A stretch of DNA of 64,000 bases from Diplolepis rosae (taxonomy: Eukaryota; Arthropoda; Insecta; Hymenoptera; Diplolepididae): NCBI GenBank assembly GCA_030998225.1, contig JAPYXD010000553.1, positions 5,704,001 through 5,768,000 of the forward strand, written 5' to 3'. Positions 1 to 12,081 of this stretch are shown here, in pieces. Each line of letters starts with the position of its first letter. The stretch's first letter is position 1. The translations under genes were made by a program, and so were the position numbers. The notes beneath the pieces were generated by a model. That model was not told where the DNA came from. It searched no databases and was given only the letters and a program-made list of their open reading frames with translations.

Positions 1-155
1 GAAATTATAAATAACCGTAATTTAAACAATGACGTCCATCGATTTGACACCACAGGAAAAGATATGTTGTTTCACTTATTTTTTGACGCCTTAACTCAAT
101 TTTTCAGCCTGCTCCAAGAAAACATCGCGCTTTTCACTAAATCGCCTGGACTATA

Positions 156-602
156 CGAGGGCTGTTCAGTAAGTCCGTGACTTTGAAATGAAGAACTCTT
201 TTATAACAAAAATTCCAATTTAGTTTTCAACATAGTCCCCTTTTAACTGTATAAATTTATTATAGCGGTACTCAAGCTTCTTTATGCCATCTCAAAAGTA
301 ATTTTTATCGAACCTCTCAAAATCCTCATTTTTCGCAGCAATGATCTCTTCATTCGATGAAAATCTTTTATCTTCAAGCCAAGTTTTCATGTTAGGAAAC
401 AAAAAATAATTGGAAGGAGCCAAATCTGGGGATTACGGTGGACGTAGAAGTATTTCGTAGCGTAAATCGAATAATTTGTCCGTTTTAACAATTAAAAACT
501 AAATTTAACTGGCTGTAAAAAATTATCTAACAAACGTATTGACTTGAAACTTTGTATACGCACCAGCTTTCGAGAAGTCACGGATTTATTGAACAGCCCT
601 CG
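156..602 (-). mobile_element. Internally deleted mariner-like element
   Basis: The ends are 28-bp near-perfect inverted repeats beginning CGAGGGCTGTTCAGTAAGT, flanked by TA on both sides (154-155 and 603-604), the target duplication of Tc1/mariner. Read on the minus strand, about 430-190 encodes the C-terminal end of a mariner transposase, including a run like SRAPNYFLFPNMKTWLEDK and a following YNKFIQLKGDYVEN tail. Everything upstream of it is missing. It has a different terminal sequence from the two mariners at 1454 and 24375. It cannot make a transposase but still has both ends. Confidence 0.85.
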
Positions 603-604
603 TA

Positions 605-1451
605 AATTCAAAAAATAGTGGTATTTGACAGCTTGCTAGGAAAAGATTAATATGACATACGAATTTTTAATTTTTTAAAAAAATTTGATTCACCTTTCAT
701 ATGCCTACAGAGTACGAATTCTTGCTTAGGTCGATTCAGCTCTGGCGATTGAATTCAATAGAGAAAATTTTCCTTTATTATTAGTGAGGTTAGAAAGTGT
801 CAAATAGGAATTCAAGGATTTTATTTGAAATTTCACACAAAGGGAGCAATTATTTTTTTAGTGGAAGTACAGATTCGAGTCGCGAAGCAAGGTCGAGAGT
901 CACTGAAATTGCCATCATCGGCCTAGACGATTTTACGGATTTAAAATCGGGAATATTATTAAGACCTATTAGAAAATTTGCCGGCTATTCTGGTCGAGGG
1001 TATTGGTCTGACGAAAATTTTTAAATTGAATTTTGGAATCGAAATTTTAGAAATATTTGTAGTATTGAATTCTCTTATTTTTTTGGAGTTGATTGATCTG
1101 AAATTTCAAAAATTAGGTTTATAGTGGACATGTAGATCAGAATATTAAACTTGTTTCGTAGTAATTTCGTATGGACGGAATAGAGTTAAAATAAAATTTT
1201 GGAATTTGTGGTTTAGATGGACGAATAGACATTATTTGGGAAGTAAAGAACGGATTTTTAAAGGTTACTTTCCGATTATTAGTTAATTCGGAACGGAATT
1301 TAAGATTAGAATTGTTAAATCATGAATTTTAAATAGACTATCAAGTAAAATTCGCGGTTAATGATTTGATAGACCTCGAAGTCTTCGGAAATATTGGGAA
1401 CAGAGAATAGATTTTTCACGATATTAGAGTTTTTCGAGAATGGTTGTGAAG
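605..1451. other. AT-rich spacer, no gene seen
   Basis: AT-rich sequence with only short open frames (for example 797-1024, 75 codons) that have no recognisable domain. It resumes after the mariner at about 2742 and is therefore older than that insertion. Confidence 0.5.
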
Positions 1452-1453
1452 TA

Positions 1454-2739
1454 TTGGATCTATGACTTAATTCGTGCGGTTTGCTAAGAGATGGCGTAAC
1501 TTGATTATTATTCCATCGTTTCAATGTTCCAAACATGCGTTGGAAAGCTACTGTGATCGTGCGTCTTTTTCAGTATATGTCATTCATTTGAAACGTAAAC
1601 AACAATAATTTTTTTTTCACTCAAATATGTCGAACTTTGTGCCTGAAAAAGTGTTTTTGCGGGGAGTTCTTCTTCATTACTTTAATATGAAGAAAACTGC
1701 TGCCGAAAGTCATCGTATTTTGGTGGAAGTTTATCGTGAACATGCTCTAGCTGAGCGAACGTGCCAAAAGTGGTTTGCACGATTTAAAAGTGGTGATTTT
1801 AGCTTGGAAGACGAAGAACGTCCTGGGCAGCCAAAGAAGTTTGAAGATCAAGAACTGGAAGCATTACTCGATGAAGATTGTTGCCAAACACAAGAAGAGC
1901 TCGCAGAATCTTTGGGAGTCACTCAAGCAGCCATTTCAAAACGTTTAAAAGCAGCCGGATACATTCAAAAGCAAGGAAATTGGGTTCCACATGAACTCAA
2001 GCCGAGAGACGTTAAAAGACGGTTTTGCATGTCCGAAATGCTGCTGGAGCGCCACAAAAAGAAGTCATTTTTGCGTCGGATTGTTACTGGTGATAAAAAT
2101 GGATCCATTTCGAAAACCCCAAGCACAAAAAATTATTTGTGAAACCCGGCCAACCAGCCAAATCAACGGCAAAGCCGAATATCCATGGCGCGAAGGTAAT
2201 GCTCCGTATTTGGTGGGATCAGAAGGTTGTGCTGTATTATGAGCTGCTAAAACCGGGTAAAAGCATCAATGGAGAACGCTACCGAACACAATTAATCCGT
2301 TTGAAGTGAGCAATAGCCGAAAAACGCCCGGAATATGCGACCAGACACGAGGCAATAATTTTCCATCATGACAACGCTCGGCCCCATGTTGCTATTCCGG
2401 TTAAGAACTATTTGGAAAACAGTGGATGGGAAGTTTTACCCCACCCGCCTTATAACCCAGACCTTGCTCCTTCTGACTACCATTTGTTCCGGTCGATGCA
2501 GAACGCCCTCACTGGAATACGGTTCACATCAGAACAGGGTATCAATAAATGGCTTGATTCATTCTTGGCCGACAAGCCGGCGCAGTTCTTTCAGGATGAA
2601 ATCCACAAACTGCCAGAAAGAGGGGAAAAAGTCATAGCTTCAGATGGGCAGTACTTTGAATAATACTATTGTACATGTTTTTCTTGAATAAACGTTCAAA
2701 TTTTGAAAAAAAACCACACGAATTAAGTTAAAGATTCAA
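1454..2739 (+). mobile_element. mariner element, near full length, inactive
   Basis: Inverted repeats of about 29 bp share the core ACTTAATTCGTG and are flanked by TA (1452-1453, 2740-2741). The length of 1286 bp is normal for mariner. A second, shorter copy of the same family lies at 24375-25265 on the opposite strand. The copy carries a one-base deletion and at least one stop in its transposase, so it is fossil or only mobilised in trans. Confidence 0.92.
1627..2663 (+). pseudogene. mariner transposase, frameshifted
   Basis: The product would be a DD34D transposase of about 345 residues that cuts and pastes the surrounding element in the nucleus. Residues 1-110 form the paired helix-turn-helix DNA-binding part (VFLRGVLLHYFNMKKTAAES, then ELAESLGVTQAAISKRL). 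The reading frame is intact to the first catalytic block, IVTGD, where one base is missing near 2093 compared with the copy at 24.9 kb that still reads IVTGDEKW. The rest continues in another frame: HDNARPH at about 2367 holds the second aspartate and [14 protein letters not shown] at about 2445 the third. An in-frame TGA near 2307 is a further lesion. The start is the ATG beginning MSNFVPEKVF. The TAA at 2661-2663 is the natural stop. Confidence 0.9.
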
Positions 2740-2741
2740 TA

Positions 2742-3481
2742 GGATTCCTGGATATTCTTGAATAGTCTTTTAGTTCGGAAAGTTCTACTGATTGGTTTGA
2801 GAGAAATTACTGGCTGCCTAATTTGTGCTGTATTTCTTGAGTGATTAGACACTTGAAGTTAATTGCATTAATTATTTTGTATTAAGCGAATCTATTTACA
2901 TATATCATGCCTTGCACTGATATAATTTCGCCGGCACTGCTTTGCTAGGGTATTTTGTTATTTGTTTCTTATTAATGGTATTTACTACTTTATTTGATAT
3001 AATCAGATAGGGTATTATTTATTGCTTTATTCTCATTTTCTATGACACATCGTTTGAGAATTATTATGTATATTTCTTGCTGAGTTATTTATGATTTTAC
3101 TGATTGCTTATTTTACCCTATTGCTATTGCTACCTTTTTTTTAGAAAATTACAAGGTAAAGCTTATTTTTCGAAGTTATTCGAGCTGCACGTTACTATTG
3201 GATCTGCAACAAAGTCATTTCTCTTTTTTTATCTGCGGTCAGTGGGTCCAATACAATGACTTAAAAGCCGAGTCGCCAAAACGAAAGTCAGCGGAATTCG
3301 TATCTAACCCTCACCTCATTATGTACACAATTTAAAACGAAATTATAAGAAATGCGTCAGCCTGTCATCAATGTAATTGTTTGTATCATTTTGTACACAA
3401 TGTAACACAGGATTTCAAAAAGCCTACCACTGATGATATTGTTTTCCTTCACACATTCTCATCTAAAGTTTCCGTCGTAGA
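2742..3481. other. AT-rich spacer, no gene seen
   Basis: I see no coding region. Two similar short stretches containing 'tgtacacaat' occur at about 3320 and 3395. No transposon ends were identified. Confidence 0.4.
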
Positions 3482-3990
3482 GGGTTGGAGTCCAAAAATC
3501 GATTGAGGTATTTTCGAAGAGCCCAAAAATCTGAGAGTCTCCCTAGACAATAAAGTTTGCAAAAAGATGATTTTTAGCGAAAGTCGTCTCTACATGCCCA
3601 TGCAGGGGTGCATTTTGATGTTAAGGGTTGGAGCTCAAAAATCGATATAGACATTTTCGTAGATCCCAAAAATAAGAGAGTCTCCCCAGACCTTAAAGTG
3701 TACAAAGAGATTAATTTTATTCAAAGTCGTCTCCATATGGCCATACAGGGGTGCGATTTTGTGTTAAGGGTTGGAGCCCAAAAATCAATAGAAGTATTTT
3801 TGAAGAGCCCAAAAAAAGCCCAAAATTCTGGTACACTTTAATTTCTGGAGGGCTTATTATTTATAAAGAGGGTTGTTTTTTTGGGCATAGGGGTGGTTTT
3901 TGAAAATTGGTTTTAGGTGATTTCCAGAGCCCAAAAAAAGCCTAAAATTCTGGGTTTTTTTATCGATGGAGGCGCTGAAGCTATGTCAAG
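3482..3990. repeat. Tandem repeat of ~143 bp, relic of foldback element
   Basis: Three imperfect units start with GGGTTGGAG(T/C)(C/T)CAAAAATC near 3482, 3626 and 3768, a period of about 143 bp. The unit is the same sequence as the central spacer and inner arm of the palindromic element at 14044-14917. It looks like a partial, tandemly expanded copy without its ends. The 77-codon open frame at 3608-3841 is a by-product of the repeat and not a gene. Confidence 0.7.
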
Positions 3991-4186
3991 GTCAACTCCA
4001 CTTTTTTAAATGGAACCATGTACTTTTTTTCGATGAAATTATTACCGATTTTAAGACGAATTCAGTGACCTACAACACAAGGTCATTCTAGTCACGCAAA
4101 GTATGAAAGTAGTCGAACAGTCGAAAAATATCGGAATAATCACTTTCAAAGGATCCACTAACCTTAGTTTGGGTCTACCTACAGAA

Positions 4187-4760
4187 GATGCTCGAAGTGA
4201 TGACCCTCCACTTGTAAGCACTTCTTAATTCGCTGATGAAAAGACTGTCTAACTTCAGCCAACAATAGTGGTGTAATTTCGGTACATGCTCGGCGTATTC
4301 TTTCTCATGTCGTCAGGCGTGGTAGGTGCCACCGCCATTACTCGTTCTTTGACAGAACCCCATAAAAAGTAATCTGGTGATGTTAGATCTGGCGAACGAG
4401 GTGACCAAGCTACATGGTCGCCTCGTCCTATCCACTTTCCGTCAAAAATATCATTCATCACTTGCCTTGAACACAGAGCACAATGGGGTGATGCACCGTC
4501 GTGTTGCATCCACATGTTGATGCGAACATGCAAGGGCACGTCTTCCATTTATTGAGGCACTACGTTTTGCAGAAAGTTTACGTAAACTTGCTCAGTCAAG
4601 CGACCTTCAAAACCTTCAAATGTGGACCAATGACATGATCGTCGACAATGCCGCACCAAAAATTAAAGGACCACGGATGTTGAAATGATACAGTTCTCAT
4701 CTATTGAGGATTCTCATTTGTCCAATAATGCATATTATGCCTATTCACATTTCCCGTATT
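4187..4760 (-). pseudogene. DDE transposase relic (Tc1/mariner-IS630 type)
   Basis: On the minus strand 4255-4548 reads WMQHDGASPHCALCSRQVMN, the second catalytic aspartate in a QDGA-like context. It continues to WIGRGDHVAWSPRSPDLTSP with the third acidic position and then DYFLWGSVKERV. Upstream, to about 4760, frames with stops still show fragments of the preceding part, and downstream a decayed C-terminus runs to about 4187. This family differs from the mariners at 1454 and 24375 and is often annotated in insects as a Tc3-like transposase. No terminal repeats were found. Confidence 0.75.
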
Positions 4761-4865
4761 TTCGAAGTTAGCTTTATCAGAAATCTGTAACACTTTACGT
4801 GCCTCAGCCTGTATATACCTTACACAAACACTACACCCACACAAACTTCAAAATCAAAAAGAACA

Positions 4866-5900
4866 ATGGACGGAAAAGGAGAGTCATCATCTCTCGCCAA
4901 ATCAACTGAGCAAGCGCTCTATAAAATATTAAGTAAACTGTCTAATCTGGAAGTAGGATTATTTATCGACTCTTAGTAGAGAAAATGACAATAGGATAGA
5001 GGAAATAGTGCAAATAGGCAAAAAATTAGGATTGCCCTCTAACGTAGAGACAGATCATGAGGAATCAGAAACAAGGCCACAAGAAAGGAATAGGATAGTA
5101 AGAGAAAGAACACCAAGTATCACAGAAGATAAAGAAGAGAAACTAAGATGAAATAGGTCGATTGCACTTAGAAACACCATTCCCGCTGAAGACATTATAA
5201 GAACAATCAAAGTATTAACGGGACTAGACGATATCCGTGTAGAAGATGTTATTAAAACCATCGAAAAAGCAAGAGAAAAATGTTCACAGCCTGAACTGCT
5301 ATTAGATTACATTATCGCTGAAAAGATCACTGGGCAAGCAGAAAGAGCAATAAGATATACTGACATACAATAGGACGCTACGCTCAACCATATAGCGCCC
5401 TCCGTACCAACTTTACAAACACAGGATCCGTATCTGCTCTTAGATCTAGACTAGAAACTTGTCGTCAAGGCCGTATGGAAACCGTTCCAAACTTCAATAG
5501 TACATTCCGATAAATAACTAATGAACTCAAATATGCTATACAAGGCGAGCATACGAATATCCTGGAAAGAAGATTAGCAATTCAAATAGAAGAGAAAGAA
5601 TCTCTCAAAAAATACATGCTAAAGTTAAAGAGAAAAATTGTGCTACAAGTTAAAGCCCAGAAACCAGATAACTACGGCAAACATAGATAACGCAACTTAC
5701 AGAAAATACACGATTCCTGCCAAGGGCCAAGGTACCCTCACTATCGCAAGGAAGTAGCGGTCCTTTATTGAAAACCAAACACACGATAACATGTCCCTCT
5801 CACAAAGAGCGTAAATGAAATGTTTTCAGTGTGGAAAACTGGGACACGTATCCCTTCAATGTCCAACGAGAACTAATATAACGGTTTTTCAACGAGGATA
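4866..5900 (+). pseudogene. gag pseudogene of provirus A
   Basis: Frames broken by several stops encode a capsid-like region (TGLDDIRVEDVIKTIEKARE, about 5218-5277, then LLLDYIIAEKITGQAERAIR). It aligns with the corresponding part of the gag at 51462-52748. Near 5815-5868 there is one CCHC zinc knuckle, CFQCGKLGHVSLQC, followed by the region where pol would begin in another frame. It would package genomic RNA if intact; it is not intact. Confidence 0.78.
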
Positions 5901-5929
5901 ATTAACCAGAAGACCACCACAAATCCAGT

Positions 5930-7417
5930 GTGAAACATTCAAGTGGAAACAATGGAGAATCTACTTCGTTTAGAACAGGAGGCAATAAGCCTAGAAGAGC
6001 AAATAGAGATAAAGAACTACGAGGACTCAGCCGAGTTGCAGCAATCACTGGACAATTATTATCTGTTCTCGGACGTTCAGGAAACGAAAGGCAATATATC
6101 AATGTATCATAGGATTACTTTACCTATAGAGATAGGACCGATATTCAGGGAAATTTCGAAATTCGAATTTCAGGTAAATAAATGACGATACCGACCAGGA
6201 CGTTTATCCACTACCTGTTATCGATGATATACTAGACCGACTGGAAATTTTGAATTTAATAGAATGCCTTTTGGTCTCAAAAATGCCCCAGCCACCTTTC
6301 AACACATAATGGATGGCCCACTAAAAGGACTCAATAGCAAAATCTGTTGTTTATTTAGACGATATTGCCGTATTCGGGCCCACTTTGGAAGAACACAATA
6401 AAAACTTAATGTTATTATTCGAGAGACTTCGACTAATTAGTCTCAAATTACAGCCGGATAAGTGTGAGTATCTCCGTTCTGAATTGGAGTACATAGGTCA
6501 TCTCTTTACAGCCGAAGGCATAGAATCAAACCTAGTTAAAATACAAGTCATAAGACATTTTAGAGAACCAAGAAATATTGTAGAAGTCTTATGATTCTTG
6601 GGATTAGCTGAATACTACAGAAAGTTTATAAAAAAAATTTCAGTACTAGCAAAACCACTCACCGAACTAATTAAAAAAGAGAGTATATTCGATTGGACAA
6701 CGGATTGACATAAAGCTTTTGATACATTAAAACAAAAGCTCGTCGAAGCCCCAGTACTAAGATATCCAAATTAATTCAAAGAATTTTTATTAACAACCGA
6801 CGCGAGTAATCAAGGGTTAGGAGCAGTACTCTCGCAAGGTGAACATCCCTGTTGTTACATATCACGCACGTTGAACAGTACTGAGCAGAATTATAGCACC
6901 TCCAAAAAGGAGCTTTTGACTACAGTTTGGACTACAAAACGTTTCCTGTCAGGAAACTCAAACTAAAAGACATGCTTAATTCCATGTCAAAACAAAAAAC
7001 AGGACGAAGATTTCATATTTGTTTAACGCCTTGTAATGAATTGATACAAGAAGAGAATAGAGAAATTATCCGAGAGGCAAGCGGTCCCCTAACGTCTCAA
7101 CATTACGGAGAAAACAAAAGTGCTGAGAAAGCACGAGAGCTAGGAGAATGGAACAAGAAATAGTAGATTTCGTTAAGAAATGACAAACTTGCCAAATTCA
7201 AAAGGGAGTTCGCATCAAACGATAATGAGAAGGAATAATACCGGGCACTCCGACAAACCCTAACTATACTATAGCCACGGACAAAGTTGGACCACTGCCT
7301 ATTACACCCAGAGAATATGAGTATATATTAAGTATTCAAGATGAACTCAGTAAATACCTTATCTTGATACCCCTTAGAAATAGGTCCCTGAAGCTGGAAT
7401 TAAAACATTGCTATATC
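5930..7417 (+). pseudogene. pol pseudogene of provirus A
   Basis: Most of protease and the N-terminal RT are deleted. Surviving blocks are RT (FNRMPFGLKNAPATFQ, about 6255-6305), the RT connection (6385-6594, LQPDKCEYL and LEYIGH), RNase H ([20 protein letters not shown], about 6785-6845) and part of the linker before integrase (RRFHICLTPCNEL, about 7000-7040). The integrase zinc finger and the start of its core (VGPLPITP, YILSIQDELSKY, about 7280-7360) also survive. Numerous stops and frameshifts separate them. The sequence is cut within the integrase core by the inserted transposon. Confidence 0.82.
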
Positions 7418-7605
7418 AACACAGGAACTACTTCAGAATTTAGTGCTTATTTAGTGCTAATTTGTGCCGAAGGAAATGAATTTTGTGCTGCATAATTTTT
7501 TTTTTTAATGTGTAGTAATGCTAGCTTCCGCTGAAGCTACAACTCCACTTTCTAAAAAATAATCACATTGAAATATGATTTAGACAGGAATTTTGTGCTA
7601 ATTAA
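7418..7605 (+). repeat. Left terminal inverted repeat of the 11.4-kb element
   Basis: Pairs with 18627-18813. It contains short internal repeats of the words TTTAGTGCT and TTTGTGC, a layout typical of subterminal transposase-binding regions. Confidence 0.88.
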
Positions 7606-8155
7606 GTTAATAAATTATTATTAATAAATTAAGTGCGTAGGAGTGCTAGCTTTTCCTAGAAATTAAGTGCTCCTGATTCCCTCTATGCATCTAATCGCTA
7701 AACTTTTATGTTTTGAATAGACTGGTAGGATTGTTATATTATACAATCAAATTGAAATAATTAATCAATTTTAAATAAAAGAATGTGACTACTCTCTAAA
7801 TCTGAATCAGTGAAATTCCTGTAATTAATCATCTACATCTAAATATATTATCCATGACCTTAATACAAATAATCATACATAAATTTTGGGAAATATGTGT
7901 AAAAAAATTTCCTTTTAACATTCTTTATGTCTACGAATTTGAGGAACAGTTTTCTCAGAAGTCATCCTCTACCAAGAAAGGTATACGTTTCAAAAACAAG
8001 CGACGATCGACACTGATGGCGCTGCCAATATTTGTATCTACTTTGAGTTTATCATTTATTCAAGGGCTATAACAAAAAGCGATATTCAATTTTCTGAGGA
8101 TTTTCGTCGTGAGTAGTTCTTTGTAGTCTGTAAACGTATTCTGCAATTTAAGAAA

Positions 8156-8770
8156 ATGGAAATCACAAATTTTCGTCCAGGAAGACCGAAAAAAGTGTCT
8201 TCAGATTTAATAGTGAACGCTGTTAAAAAAAGAAAATTAGATGTTTTCCAAGCAAACGCGCTGAATAAAATAGTTTCCAAAAAAGCTAAAATCTGGAAAG
8301 AATTATCGGACGATTTAAAGCATGAGATAGCGCCAGAAACTATTTATAATTTAATGCTTAAACCGGATTTTCGAAGTTGCGTCACAGGAAAGAATTCTAT
8401 TGAATCTAGTGCATTAGAAACGGTGAATAAAAGTGACGAGAGTGATGAGTTATCTGAGGAAGAACCAGGAAGCAATGATAATGGAGAAAACTTTATTATA
8501 TTTGACTTTTTCGAAGACAAAAATACGTTTGAAGAACTTGTTGAAGAAGAGGTTTATAATGTTATGAACACAAGAATGAACAAGAAGTGCCCTAGGAGAT
8601 ATACAGTTTTTAAAAGTGGTTTGTGGCAAGATTGGATCACAAAGAGCCTTTACAAGCATCGAAAAATCTTATACGGTTTTCAGTTTTACAATGAAAGAAT
8701 AACAAGGGATAGAACTTATGGATATATTCAAGGTTATTTTTTTTTTATTTTCAAGTTGAATGGGGAATAA
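8156..8770 (+). CDS. Putative first exon of MULE/NOF-like transposase
   Basis: A 204-codon open frame begins MEITNFRPGRPKKVSS, an AT-hook-like GRPKK motif near the N-terminus. It continues with a helical basic segment, an acidic serine-rich stretch (ESDELSEEEPGS, residues ~90-102) and a C-terminal block, CPRRYTVFKSGLWQDW. I recognise this last part only tentatively as the region that precedes the zinc-binding part of NOF-like transposases. The true exon end is uncertain: no strong donor is visible before the frame runs into a T-rich stretch at about 8735. It is placed 5' of, and on the same strand as, the transposase core at 10605. The frame is intact, in contrast to the next exon. It could also be an independent accessory gene of the transposon. 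Confidence 0.45.
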   Translation: MEITNFRPGRPKKVSSDLIVNAVKKRKLDVFQANALNKIVSKKAKIWKELSDDLKHEIAPETIYNLMLKPDFRSCVTGKNSIESSALETVNKSDESDELSEEEPGSNDNGENFIIFDFFEDKNTFEELVEEEVYNVMNTRMNKKCPRRYTVFKSGLWQDWITKSLYKHRKILYGFQFYNERITRDRTYGYIQGYFFFIFKLNGE

Positions 8771-10266
8771 AGCTAATAATTTTCAAAACATGAAAAATAA
8801 ATGTTTAGTTGTTTTTTCAATCTCTTCCGGAAAATCTGAAATTCATCATTTTGCTAATTTAAATTTAAAAAATATGAAATAAGAAAAGAGTCTTTGAACT
8901 ATTTTTAAAAAATTGGACACTTAATCTATCTAGAAAAGGCATTTTTTTTCCTTAATTAAGATTTTATCGGTCCAAATTTAATATTTTTGGCTTCTCCTAA
9001 TTGCTACTACTCAGTGGATAAATTTATTATATACGTGTTGCTACTTATGTTTTCGGACTCCATCTGGTTTTCTTAAATTATGAGAAAGTCAAAATATTCT
9101 CAAGTTATGACATTGCAATTTTATATTTAAAATCTAACAAAACATGAAAGAGTAATTTTTTTTCTTTAGTATATTTTGTAACATGTTTAATTACTTACGG
9201 TCTGAATTCCAATTACTAGATTTTTTTTACCAATTTGATTCAGTGATTTATGTCAGTTTTTGTACGATTTATTGATTGAAAAACCAGTCAGTTGAACTAA
9301 TTAAATAGTTGGGAGTAAATTGCTGATGGCACTTAGTTAAAAAAGCTGATGAATAATGTAAAGAGAGTACAGATTAGTTTTTCAATCAGATAGATAAATA
9401 GACAATTCATTTAACACTTTTGAATATTCAGTCAGTATAGTCTAGTGATGCCAACACAGACAAAAAAGTATTTCTTTTACGTCCAACAGACAATAATTGA
9501 CTAATTTTATAAAAAGTCACAAAATATAATAGAAGTAATTTCTGAAGCACAGCAGATAAATTTCCATCTGATTATTCAAGAAGATTTCCAACCAATGGTG
9601 TTATGTGCTGCCCGACTATTTTTCTAAGAATTTTCGTAAAAGTTGTTACAGTGTACTAGAAAAGATTTGATTTTGCGGCTTTTAAAATTTTTATGTGCGA
9701 TACTTTTATGCATTATCGAATACCAAACGAATATTTTGAGCCTGACTCTGAATTATTGTTGATTGACGCTTTGTTAGATATACTAATTAATCAAACTTTA
9801 TTAGTTGCTAATTTCTGAGATATACTCGTAAAACCCAGGAAATTTCATATTTTAAGTTCAAACCCATAAAAATCATGTAGATATAAAAAAAATCGGAATA
9901 TTTTGCATGGTTAAAGGTAAAAAGTTTAAGAAAGAATTAGACGGACACTCCGAGAAAAAAGTTACTCTAAATGACTATTTCTTTAGTTTTCTTTATTCAA
10001 AATATTCTTTCAAGTTTTTTCAGTAAAAGTATGGAAATTTTCATCTTGAATGAAATAAGCCATCAAAAGTTTCCATTGGATAAAAACTCAAGATTTTTTG
10101 TATTTGAAATTATTACAGTCAAAAACATGTAAAAACAGCTTAAATTAGTCTATTTATTCCAAATACAAACAATCTTCCATTTTTATGCGATTGAAACTTT
10201 CAATAGCGCATTTTCATCTAGACAAAATTTTCCACACTTTTTCTGAAAAAAACTCGATAAAATAGA
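8771..10266. other. AT-rich intron-like spacer in the 11.4-kb element
   Basis: No open frame or repeat ends are recognisable. It lies between two presumed exons and would be intronic. Low-complexity AT sequence dominates. Confidence 0.45.
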
Positions 10267-10483
10267 ATATTGTGCAACTAGGGAAAAAAAAATTTACTTT
10301 GTAATTGTGAAGTTTGATGCCCGAGCAAAGCGCGGGTAACAATCAAACGAGTAAAATCAATGTTTTTGACCCGCTAGTAGAAAAAAAGATTTGTTTTACT
10401 CGTTTGATTGTTCCCCGCGCTTTGCTCGGGCATCAAACTTCACAATTACAAAATAAATTTTTTTTTGCCTAGTTGCACAATAT
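10267..10483. repeat. 217-bp hairpin (MITE-like palindrome)
   Basis: The arms (about 10267-10365 and 10394-10483) are near-perfect inverted copies, starting ATATTGTGCAACTAGG and ending with its complement. A GC-rich core, GCCCGAGCAAAGCGCGGG, stands out from the AT-rich surroundings. The loop is only about 30 bp. It sits just upstream of the splice acceptor of the transposase core exon. Confidence 0.85.
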
Positions 10484-10604
10484 ACTATTGTAGTGCATTA
10501 AATGTACTTGGGAAGATGAAATGACAAAAGTTGACATTACATTTTGTTGTATTTGAAAGTCGCTTTACAATTCCATACGTAATGTTTTATCTAGGTTCTT
10601 GTAG

Positions 10605-12081
10605 GTGTGGAAGCGAATTGAAGTGTACAATCAACAACAAAATTTTTGAACAAGCGCACATTTCTTGTGAAATGAGTAAAGGAGAAAAAATCAAACAATG
10701 TAGTAAGCGATACCTACGAAAACCATTTCGCGAAGAAATTGCAAAACAGATGCAAGGAAAATCTGTGGAAGTATATCGTTCTGAGTAAGCAACAGAATTA
10801 ATGGATTCTGGTGATGAAAAAGAGCCAGCTGATTTATTTAATTCTGAAGTGCTACTGAAATGCAAGTCAGAATGGAAAATTAAACAATACCTTGATCCGG
10901 ATCCTACACTGGCGGTTGTGAAAATGAAAGCCAAAATTATGCCGAATGATATAATAGTAGTTTCAAGCAATCCATTCATTGCAATATATTGGACAAATTA
11001 TCAGCGTCATATATACACGAATTATGCGCAACTTGAAATAGCTTCTGCATGTTTAGATGCCACAGGAGGAATTTTTACTCAACTTAGAAAGTGTGATGGC
11101 ACACCAATGCAGCGTTCTTTTTTGTACCTCGTGGTAATTAATACTGATAATGGTCAATTTTCGATTGCCCAAATGATCAGCACGAGTCACGATGCAGTCA
11201 CAATAGCATACTTCCCTGGAAGATGGGCCGCTTCCGGTGAACCACATCCTAAAGAATTTATTTGTGACTCTGCGAAAGCTATCATATTCGCTATTTTGTA
11301 TATGATTCCATTAAATGACTCTATTTTCACGGAATCTACTTTTGACAACAAATGGTACCAGTAGGCCAAAGAGATCGACAGAAACGTTGTTCAGATAGCA
11401 AAGGAAGAAGATTATGAGGACCACGTGAATGCCTACAAATGTGAAGAAATTGCTAAAAAGTTAATTAATGATTTGCGTTGGTTTAATTTATGGTCTAATA
11501 TTTGCATCGATAAATTTGGATACGGACGTGATGCGGCGTCCAGTTCACCAGTGGAAAGCGAAATAAAAAACATCAAACATCCTTTAATGAAGAGTCAATC
11601 AAGTCACCTAAGACCGGACGCATTCATCGATCTTCACATAAACCACTGGATCAAGGGAAGAATGAATATGATTGGCGCAAAAGAAGACGCATTACTTTTT
11701 AATGAGAAAAGTACAATAATGAATGGAAGTTCTTGCGTTTCAGGGGAAGAAGTTTCCGCACAAAGTTCTGTAAGATCTTATGAGAATGACACTTTTGAAT
11801 TAGAAGAACAACCACAAAAATCTCCTCTACAATGCCTGGAATCAAGGAAAGTTCTTGGTGTAAACCATATTTACAGCGATTCGGAAAGTGATAAAGAAGA
11901 AATAGACTCTGATACAACATTAGGATCTTTGAATTCCAGTGAAAATGAGAAATTATGTTGCGAATGCAGAAAAATAGATAGCGTACCCATTATACTGGGA
12001 TCGAGAATGGAAGAAAATTGGAGAGGTTTGATTGTGGGAAAGCAAAGTCCAATGAAAAAGAAAATAGATATAGATATTTAA
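10605..12081 (+). pseudogene. MULE/NOF-like transposase core, two nonsense codons
   Basis: A canonical acceptor (TTCTTGTAG, ending at 10604) precedes a single reading frame that stays open to 12079 apart from TAA at 10786 and TAG at 11362. Visible parts are a CxCG zinc-binding start (CGSELKC), a basic segment (KRYLRKPFREEIAKQ) and a first-aspartate block, SACLDATGGIFTQL (about 11045-11085). The second acidic block is EFICDSAKAIIFAILYMIP (about 11250-11310) and the glutamate block is SSPVESEIKNIKH (about 11542-11580). These match, in order and context, the D-D-E core of the NOF/MULE-like transposases common in insect and other invertebrate genomes. After residue ~380 the chain is acidic and low in complexity and ends IDIDI. 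The enzyme would cut the 187-bp inverted repeats of this element. Confidence 0.72.

Larger units (their letters stand above)
4866..7417 (+). mobile_element. Provirus A, 5' part (errantivirus-like LTR element)
   Basis: This is a heavily decayed gag-pol of the same family as the element at 50394-57110. It breaks off at 7417, where the inverted repeat of the 11.4-kb transposon begins. The matching 3' part (env-like region and LTR) resumes at 18814. No 5' LTR or primer-binding site was found; the upstream neighbour is the transposase relic ending at about 4760. Confidence 0.82.

Noticed and set aside
797..1024. 75-codon open frame MSNRNSRILFEISHKGS
   Set aside because: No domain or homology recognised, AT-rich surroundings, no gene context.
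1315..1536. Minus-strand 73-codon frame
   Set aside because: It runs across the boundary of the mariner insertion at 1454, so it cannot be an ancestral gene.
8450..8659. Minus-strand frame opposite the putative transposase exon
   Set aside because: Shadow of the plus-strand coding region.
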